A DNA stretch of 6,701 nucleotides, taken from Bacteroidota bacterium (GTDB lineage Bacteria; Bacteroidota; Bacteroidia; Cytophagales; Cyclobacteriaceae). The notes under the pieces are model-generated. The model saw only the letters and a program-made list of their open reading frames with translations, had not been told where the DNA came from and ran no database searches. The first letter of the stretch is position 1, and each line of letters begins with the position of its first letter. This document shows positions 1-5,099 of this stretch, piece after piece. The stretch lies in assembly GCA_024643595.1 (NCBI GenBank), contig JAHEMS010000200.1, forward strand, positions 1 to 6,701. The letters run 5' to 3'. The position numbers and the translations under genes are program-made.

Positions 1-1569
1 TACATGAAAATCAGAAAACGCGGCATTTTGATTCATATAAATCCCTCCCGTAAGATTGAATGAAACCGGTGTTGCAGCTAATGACATTTCATCCGCAATT
101 TTTTCTTTTATTTCCGCATCTATGGTATAAGCTCCACAGGATATAGCACCATGTTGCAGGGCCATCTCCTGAGCAAGGGCAATTGACTGATCGGTATTTT
201 TGGTTTTGATTAATAAAGCAATCGGACCAAAAAGTTCTTTGCTGAAAATTTCTTTCTTGTCGGAAGGCACCTCCACGACAACAGGAGTCGCCACTCTTGC
301 TTTTCCAAACATCGGATTTACAAAACTCCGCGACTTCAACCAAACCTTACCCGAAATTGATTCTGCATCTTTCACACGCGTTGCCGTTCGCTCACTCTGC
401 ACTGCCCCTAACACGAACGGACCAGCCTTCGGGTTATCAATCAGGCTATTAATGTTAGCAACTAACTTTTCAGCAAATTGATCAAAGGTGATAACTCCAG
501 ATGGAGTTTTAATTCCTGCTTCAGGAATGTAAAAATTTTGTGGTGCGGTGCACATTTGTCCGCTATAGAGATTAATAGAAAAAGCAAGGTTTGCAGCCAC
601 TTTATCAATATCCTCAACCGAATCTAATATCACAGAATTAACCCCCGTCTTTTCAGTAAACACGGTTTTACCTGGAATTTCTTCCAAATAATTTCCAAAC
701 TGAGAATTGCCTGTGAAGTCAATGAGTTTTACTTCAGGATGCTCTGCCAATTCCTTGGTGATCATTTTATTAAAAGTGTCAATTCCTAACTGACAAATAT
801 TTACATCCATATTTTGCTCTTCGAGCACTTTTTGAATTTCTGCTACGAAAATAGCGATGGGTAATATCGCACCGGGGTGAGGTTTAACGATGACTGAATT
901 CCCGGTAATCAAACTTCCATAAATTCCCGTTACTGAATTCCATGTAGGAAATGTGGAACAACCAATAACCACTGAAACTCCCTTTGGTACTGCACGCCAT
1001 TCTTTGTTAATCTGAAGATTATACTTTCCCATTGGCTTATCCCACAATGCTGCCTCCGGAAACCGATTCAACTCCTCATAACCTGCCGCTATTGCTTCGA
1101 GTGCACGATCAGCGGCATGAGGGCCGGCTGCCTGAAAGGCCATCATAAAACCCTGGCCCGTGGTATGCATGGTGGCATAAGCTATTTCAAAAAATCTTGA
1201 CTTGATACGTGCTAGCGATTCCAATAAAATACCGGCACGAACTTCTTTACTCACTTTCCTCCATACATGAAAGGCCTGCTTCGCATTGCTCACCAGTTGT
1301 AAAGAATCATATAAGGGGTATGAAATATGCAAAGGCTGAAGTAAGTAAGGTGATTCTTCCTGTCCTCCCCAACTTGCTTCACCGGTTTGTTTTAACTCTG
1401 TGAAATTCTTTCCAAGCGTATTTTTAAATTTTTCCTGACTATCGGCATCGGCCTTGTCACCATAAATTGAAGGAGAAGGATGTTCAGGAAACGCAGCAAA
1501 AAATGTTCTGCTGTGTAATGCTTCAATGGCTTTGTTTAATAGTGCCTGATGTTCTTCAAAAAGATTCAT
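1..1569 (-). CDS. paaN: PaaN-family aldehyde dehydrogenase, phenylacetate catabolism (C-terminus cut by window edge)
   Basis: The frame stays open for 523 codons from the ATG at 1569 to the window edge. It is an NAD(P)-dependent aldehyde dehydrogenase of the PaaN type (about 550 residues), so roughly 30 residues are missing. Family knowledge: PaaN is linked to aerobic phenylacetyl-CoA degradation, where it is proposed to oxidise the aldehyde formed on ring opening; it would act in the cytoplasm. Seen: an N-terminal extension of about 85 residues typical of PaaN and unlike E. coli PaaZ; VIVKPHPGA with the cofactor lysine at K229; DFTGNSQFG (284-292) at the NAD-binding turn; FTEKTGVN with the general-base candidate E306; and SGQMCTAPQN with the nucleophile C340. 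The visible end reads NLTGGIYMNQNAAFSDFH, a PaaN signature. No MaoC hydratase domain is visible. It lies 24 bp downstream of the DUF4197 gene, probably in the same transcript. No other paa gene is in the window. The start has no clear Shine-Dalgarno sequence. Confidence 0.9.
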   Translation of the reverse strand, partial: MNLFEEHQALLNKAIEALHSRTFFAAFPEHPSPSIYGDKADADSQEKFKNTLGKNFTELKQTGEASWGGQEESPYLLQPLHISYPLYDSLQLVSNAKQAFHVWRKVSKEVRAGILLESLARIKSRFFEIAYATMHTTGQGFMMAFQAAGPHAADRALEAIAAGYEELNRFPEAALWDKPMGKYNLQINKEWRAVPKGVSVVIGCSTFPTWNSVTGIYGSLITGNSVIVKPHPGAILPIAIFVAEIQKVLEEQNMDVNICQLGIDTFNKMITKELAEHPEVKLIDFTGNSQFGNYLEEIPGKTVFTEKTGVNSVILDSVEDIDKVAANLAFSINLYSGQMCTAPQNFYIPEAGIKTPSGVITFDQFAEKLVANINSLIDNPKAGPFVLGAVQSERTATRVKDAESISGKVWLKSRSFVNPMFGKARVATPVVVEVPSDKKEIFSKELFGPIALLIKTKNTDQSIALAQEMALQHGAISCGAYTIDAEIKEKIADEMSLAATPVSFNLTGGIYMNQNAAFSDFHV

Positions 1570-1593
1570 AGGTAGACGAATTTTTGATATATA

Positions 1594-2304
1594 CTATTGC
1601 TTAGCGCCGAATACTCTTTTCAATAATTCCGTAGTCCTGGCTATAGGATCTTGACGAATATTTTTTTCTTCTTTGGCAATCATCGTGAACAATCCTTGCA
1701 TGGCCATATCCGTAGCATAATCATTCAAATCCGGATTTACTTTTTGCACCAAAGGGATACTGTTGTATTTATTCACCAAGTCACCATAGTATTTTGTAGC
1801 ATTAACTTTATCCAGCGATGCTTGAATCACAGGCTTGAACTTTTCTTTAAGCTGCCCACTCGTTGTTCGTTTTAAATATTGCGTAGCAGCATCCGGTTCA
1901 CCTTTCAAGATCGCCCATGCGTCATCAATCGTCATTTGTTTAATGGAGGCAATAAAAATAGGTTTGGCTTCTTTGGCAGCATCTTCTGCTCCGCGGTTAA
2001 GCGTCATCACGAATTTATCGATCTCACCGCCTAGGCCAATCTGCCGTAAACGGTCCTCTACTTTCTTTACATCCGGAGGAAAGGGAATCTTGATTTCAGG
2101 ATTTTTAAAATAACCATCCATTTGCGAAACGAGATCCGAACCTTTTGATATGCCATTGATCAGCGCTTCCTTAAGGCCTTGTCCCACTTCTGCCGTGGTT
2201 AGAGGCTTATCGCCATTCATCGCTTTATTGGCATCGGAGATAGCCTGGTTTATCTGTGTGCTGGTGCATCCAAATAATAAAATAATCCAAATTGAGTACT
2301 TCAT
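1594..2304 (-). CDS. DUF4197 family lipoprotein
   Basis: A 236-residue protein of the DUF4197 family, whose biochemical role is unknown. I chose the ATG at 2304 (MKYSIWIILLFGC) over an in-frame ATG at 2358 because it places a lipoprotein signal at the very N-terminus: one lysine, a hydrophobic stretch, then the lipobox LFGC with the lipidated cysteine at residue 13. The upstream extension would bury this signal. Residues after the cysteine (TSTQ) lack an acidic surface-export signal, so a periplasm-facing anchor is likely. The mature part is helical and rich in charged residues. It carries the family's recognisable segments: LTTAEVGQGLKEAL, KIPFPPDVKKVEDRLRQIGLG, a MTLNRGAEDAAKEAKPIF block, IDDAWAILKG, then a C-terminal helix ending in KRVFG. 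It follows a terminator and precedes paaN closely, so the two are probably cotranscribed. The functional link between them is unknown. Confidence 0.87.
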   Translation of the reverse strand: MKYSIWIILLFGCTSTQINQAISDANKAMNGDKPLTTAEVGQGLKEALINGISKGSDLVSQMDGYFKNPEIKIPFPPDVKKVEDRLRQIGLGGEIDKFVMTLNRGAEDAAKEAKPIFIASIKQMTIDDAWAILKGEPDAATQYLKRTTSGQLKEKFKPVIQASLDKVNATKYYGDLVNKYNSIPLVQKVNPDLNDYATDMAMQGLFTMIAKEEKNIRQDPIARTTELLKRVFGAKQ

Positions 2305-2379
2305 AAGCAAATGTAAACATTGAGTTAAACAATAAAGAGAGTATAAAGCCAGCGACAATATTCAACCTATACAGGTTTT

Positions 2380-2419
2380 AAATCAAAAGCAAAGGTCCAT
2401 GGATAAAAATCCATAGACC
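2380..2419 (-). terminator. Rho-independent terminator for the Calx-beta lipoprotein gene
   Basis: Arms at 2394-2404 and 2409-2419 form an 11-bp stem around a 4-base loop. Read on the minus strand, the stem is followed by a T-rich tract (TTTGCTTTTGATTT). On the plus strand one stem position is a C-A mismatch, but on the minus-strand RNA the same position is a G-U wobble. Both the stem pairing and the U-tract therefore point to minus-strand termination. It lies about 70 bp past the stop of the Calx-beta gene and upstream of the DUF4197 gene, so it separates the two transcripts. Confidence 0.75.
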
Positions 2420-2490
2420 CCTGAAATGAATCAAAAACATGAAAAATTCAATAACCGTTGGTCCGCTTAATCATCATAAAATGGTTCAAA

Positions 2491-3312
2491 TCAATCATCA
2501 TCGACTATGGTTAGTCGGAACTTAGACATTGAATTAATTTTAAAACACCCGTAAATATCTATTAGATTAAAGTCAACCTCATAATTGTCATTTGCAAACG
2601 TGTTGTTAACAGGTAAAATTTTAAGATCAGCACCTGTGGAATTCTTAGGCACATATATTACAATATAACTTCCGTCAATATCTTGTACCAGCGTAGCGGT
2701 CGTTGAATACTTATTCGTATTTCCATTATCAGAGGCATACAAATAAAAGTAGGTGTCCTCCTTGACTGCCGGTGTAATGTTAATATGAAGAAGAATTCCA
2801 GTGGGACTGTCCTCACTGATTGATCCCGAACTTTCAGCAAAGGCTACATCCGAAAAGTCACTATCAATTATAGTAAGTTTATATTCGAGATTAAGTCCAG
2901 GCTTAATAACTCCACCAAATGAATACATCTGGAATTTCAATGATTTATCATCGCAAAAGGAGCTCTTATACAAATTATTATATACCGGAGTGATTTTAAA
3001 CCCAGCCATATTATCACCTTTGTTGACAAGTAGTTCAATGGTATTAAATGATAACGGCTTGTCACATAAAAAATCAGTTCCATATTGAGCATCGGTGTCC
3101 AGATAGACAACTATTTTTCCTCTACCTGTTGCTGGTGGAGAAATGGGAATTTCCACTTGAATTCCAGCTACATCTGTTTCGTCTATTATACCGAATAGAA
3201 CTGCAAAGTTTGCTTGCGATAGCGTCTCAACATCAGCATCTCGGCAAGCATAAAGGGCAATGCCTGCGATTATAGCTATTGTCACCAACGAATAAATTTT
3301 TTGAATTTTCAT
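2491..3312 (-). CDS. Lipoprotein with two tandem Calx-beta-like domains
   Basis: A 273-residue secreted lipoprotein of unknown specific role. The ATG at 3312 is preferred over an in-frame ATG at 3363 because it starts MKIQKIYSLVTIAIIAG with an immediate signal peptide and a lipobox LYAC, giving lipidated cysteine 23. Acidic residues follow the cysteine (CRDADVE), loosely resembling the Bacteroidota surface-export signal, so it may sit on the cell surface. Two repeats of about 115 residues follow. Domain 1 (about 36-152) has GKIVVYLDTDAQYGTDF and ends LEYKLTIIDSD. Domain 2 (about 160-273) has TYFYLYASDNG and ends KFRLTIVDDD. These beta-rich repeats with terminal acidic runs match the general Calx-beta pattern, a Ca2+-binding or adhesive fold. 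C83 and C120 could form a disulfide. The protein stops exactly at the end of the second domain, with no T9SS sorting domain or further repeats. The assignment rests on pattern only; a generic Bacteroidota surface lipoprotein is the alternative. Confidence 0.72.
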   Translation of the reverse strand: MKIQKIYSLVTIAIIAGIALYACRDADVETLSQANFAVLFGIIDETDVAGIQVEIPISPPATGRGKIVVYLDTDAQYGTDFLCDKPLSFNTIELLVNKGDNMAGFKITPVYNNLYKSSFCDDKSLKFQMYSFGGVIKPGLNLEYKLTIIDSDFSDVAFAESSGSISEDSPTGILLHINITPAVKEDTYFYLYASDNGNTNKYSTTATLVQDIDGSYIVIYVPKNSTGADLKILPVNNTFANDNYEVDFNLIDIYGCFKINSMSKFRLTIVDDD

Positions 3313-3362
3313 ATCGTTATGGTTTTGAATGTAACGCCATAAACAAATTCCCTGTGCTTCCA

Positions 3363-3665
3363 TTAACTTTCTCTACCATGAAGCTCCTCCGTCATTAGTT
3401 CGAATGAAGCCGCCACTGGGACGGTCCCCGAATTGTAAACGGCAAATACATTGTCCTCATCTAACTGTTTTTCATTACAGTATAGGTTGGGATTTATAAT
3501 GTATTACCCGTAAGGACTAAAAAACGTTGAGCGGAAATGAAGTTAGGGATTGTGGATCACAATCATACTGCCCTTAGGTAAATTATTGCATAGAAGGCGC
3601 GATAAACTGATTTTAGCGATTAAAAGATTGGGTAACGCAATACCAAAGCAAAAAACCAGTGCCAT
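3363..3665 (-). pseudogene. Possible decayed small gene, two in-frame stops
   Basis: One minus-strand frame runs from an ATG at 3665 to a TAA at 3363-3365, with internal TAA codons at 3543-3545 and 3504-3506. The first block is 40 codons (3543-3665). It starts MALVFCFGIALPNLL, which is hydrophobic like a signal peptide or membrane segment, and ends SMIVIHNP. The last block (46 codons, 3363-3503) reads like ordinary protein: LYCNEKQLDEDNVFAVYNS, then an alanine/valine-rich strand, then MTEELHGRES. The final TAA overlaps the in-frame upstream ATG of the Calx-beta gene (TAATG). I do not recognise the product. Alternatives are chance open frames in intergenic DNA, or a real short peptide gene using only the first block. 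No frameshift is needed to join the blocks, which would fit decay by point mutation. Confidence 0.25.
3548..3564. repeat. 17-bp perfect inverted repeat
   Basis: Two 7-bp arms, GATTGTG and CACAATC, surround a 3-bp centre (GAT). The palindrome lies in the divergent gap, about 175 bp upstream of the cinA start. It could be an operator. The spacing does not match the Crp/Fnr family, and a 7-bp palindrome is expected a few times by chance in a window this long. No second copy was seen near another promoter. Confidence 0.3.
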
Positions 3666-3737
3666 TGCAGATTTTTGTATGATATTTGGAAATGTCTTTT
3701 TTTAATATTTACTCGGAACTCCTATGTCTCTACCTCA

Positions 3738-4985
3738 ATGAAGAAAATACTGGCAGAACTTCTCACCATTGGTGATGAAATACTTTATGGACAGATTGTA
3801 GACACCAATGCTCAATGGATGAGCATCGCTCTTGATAAAATAGGCGTAAAAGTAATTCGCAAAACAACGGTGGGTGATGTAGAAGAAGAAATTCTAACTG
3901 CTTTCGAAGAGGCTGAAAAAAGAGCTGATATAATATTAATTACCGGCGGCCTTGGCCCCACCAGCGATGATCTGACAAAACCAGTGCTTGCCAAATATTT
4001 CAATTGTGGATTAGCGATCAATCAAGAAGCCTTGGCCGAAGTGACGGAATTTTTTAAAAGCCGTGGGAGAGAACTTACTGAACTCAATCGACAGCAGGCT
4101 GCCTTGCCAACAGCTTCTGAAAAAATAACCAACCCGGTAGGTACTGCGCCCGGAATGTGGTTCGAAAAAGGCGATAAAGTCTTTATGTCCATGCCGGGTG
4201 TGCCCCATGAAATGAAAAAAATGATGACCGATCATGTGTTGCCACGACTGGCTAATAAATATACCCTACCGGTGATCTATCATAAAATAATTCGAACGAT
4301 AGGGTTAGGTGAGTCCTATCTTGCTGAAAAAATTGCTGGCTGGGAACAATCACTTCCTCCACACATAAGACTTGCCTACCTGCCCAGTCTTGGTGAAGTT
4401 AAGTTAAGGCTAACATGTTATGGCGAATCATCTGCAATGTTGGAAAATGAAGCCAACACTTCAATTGAAAAACTTAATGAGATAATAGGTCAAAATATTT
4501 ACGGGTATGGTGAAGATCCCATTGAAGTGGTTATTGGAAAAACATTACGCAGCAAAAAACTCACACTTTCCATTGCTGAAAGTTGTACCGGTGGATATTT
4601 ATCACATTTGATTACCAGTGTGCCAGGTAGTTCAGATTATTTTTTGGGAAGCATGGTTCCGTATGCTTATGAAATAAAAATGCGGCAGCTAGGTGTAAAA
4701 CCGGAAACGCTGGAAAAATATGGTGCAGTGAGTGAGCCAACCATCATTGAGATGGCTAATATTGTACGCGCAAAATTCAACAGCGATATCGGAGTTGCCA
4801 CCAGCGGTATTGCAGGACCGGGTGGCGCTACACCAGACAAACCAATAGGCACGGTATGGATCGCTTATTCCGATAAGCATCACACCGTAACAAAAAAACT
4901 TCAACTGTCGAAAGACCGAATGATTAATATCCGCATGGCCTCCATGGCCGTTCTCAATCTTATGCGTTTAAGTATGCCCGAATAG
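3738..4985 (+). CDS. cinA: CinA: competence/damage-inducible protein, NMN deamidase
   Basis: A complete 415-residue CinA, the usual length for the two-domain form. The N-terminal part (about 1-170) is a MoaB/MogA-like fold that in CinA proteins is associated with ADP-ribose pyrophosphatase activity. It shows AELLTIGDEILYGQIVDTN at the start and TGGLGPTSDD at 69-78, followed by MPGVPHEMKKMM. The C-terminal part (about 255-415) is the PncC domain, which hydrolyses nicotinamide mononucleotide to nicotinate mononucleotide plus ammonia in NAD salvage. It has AESCTGG at 280-286 with the catalytic serine 282, and TSGIAGPGGATPDKPIGTV at 355-373. Both domains look intact. I prefer the ATG at 3738 (MKKILAELLTIGDE) over an in-frame ATG at 3675, because homologues begin directly on this strand and the extension is not CinA-like. 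The gene is divergent from the lipoprotein gene and lies 114 bp upstream of hoxF on the same strand. The cytoplasmic NAD-salvage role is family knowledge; no regulation is visible. Confidence 0.95.
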   Translation: MKKILAELLTIGDEILYGQIVDTNAQWMSIALDKIGVKVIRKTTVGDVEEEILTAFEEAEKRADIILITGGLGPTSDDLTKPVLAKYFNCGLAINQEALAEVTEFFKSRGRELTELNRQQAALPTASEKITNPVGTAPGMWFEKGDKVFMSMPGVPHEMKKMMTDHVLPRLANKYTLPVIYHKIIRTIGLGESYLAEKIAGWEQSLPPHIRLAYLPSLGEVKLRLTCYGESSAMLENEANTSIEKLNEIIGQNIYGYGEDPIEVVIGKTLRSKKLTLSIAESCTGGYLSHLITSVPGSSDYFLGSMVPYAYEIKMRQLGVKPETLEKYGAVSEPTIIEMANIVRAKFNSDIGVATSGIAGPGGATPDKPIGTVWIAYSDKHHTVTKKLQLSKDRMINIRMASMAVLNLMRLSMPE

Positions 4986-5012
4986 GAAAGGATCCTTAAT
5001 CCAAAATTATCG

Positions 5013-5052
5013 AAATAGCTTCCAAGATATTTCATCACTATTTATTTTTTTT
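5013..5052 (+). terminator. Weak candidate terminator after cinA
   Basis: A run of eight T residues (5045-5052) lies 60 bp past the cinA stop. Only a poor stem precedes it: AAATAG at 5013-5018 could pair with CTATTT at 5038-5043 across a 19-base loop. The stem is short and A/T-rich, so this may just be an AT-rich spacer. If real, it would separate cinA from hoxF. If not, the two genes could share a transcript. Confidence 0.25.
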
Positions 5053-5099
5053 ACCAAACGTTTGCATGACCAATATCATTTATAGTTAGGCATTAATAG

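Larger units (their letters stand above)
3313..3737. other. 425-bp divergent intergenic region
   Basis: This gap lies between the minus-strand Calx-beta lipoprotein gene and the plus-strand cinA gene, so it must carry the cinA promoter and may carry the lipoprotein promoter. I could not place either with confidence. The best plus-strand candidate is GATATTTG near 3680, one base off the Bacteroidota -7 consensus TAnnTTTG, but it has no well-spaced TTG partner. The region also holds a broken minus-strand reading frame (3363-3665) and a 17-bp palindrome (3548-3564). No RNA gene or mobile-element end was recognised. Confidence 0.6.

Noticed and set aside
89..1403. Several other open frames of 60-95 codons on both strands inside paaN.
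   Set aside because: They overlap a 523-codon frame whose translation is recognisable throughout, including catalytic motifs. They are shadows of it.
2305..2358. An 18-residue N-terminal extension of the DUF4197 protein starting at an ATG at 2358.
   Set aside because: It would push the lipoprotein signal peptide and lipobox inward. The ATG at 2304 gives a standard signal.
2305..2393. TACATTTG just before the DUF4197 start as a Bacteroidota -7 box (minus strand).
   Set aside because: It lies only 3 bases from the ATG, and the nearest upstream TTG is about 14 bases away instead of the usual 19-21, so it is not convincing as a promoter.
3313..3363. A 17-residue N-terminal extension of the Calx-beta lipoprotein starting at an ATG at 3363.
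   Set aside because: The extension is polar and precedes a clear signal peptide that starts at 3312. The TAATG overlap is noted but does not outweigh this.
3675..3737. A 21-residue N-terminal extension of CinA from an in-frame ATG at 3675.
   Set aside because: CinA proteins begin directly with a short strand such as MKKILAELLTIGDE. The extension has no family match and lies in likely promoter DNA.
4988..4997. 10-bp palindrome AAGGATCCTT just after the cinA stop.
   Set aside because: It has no loop and no following U-tract, so it is not a terminator. The length is within chance expectation.
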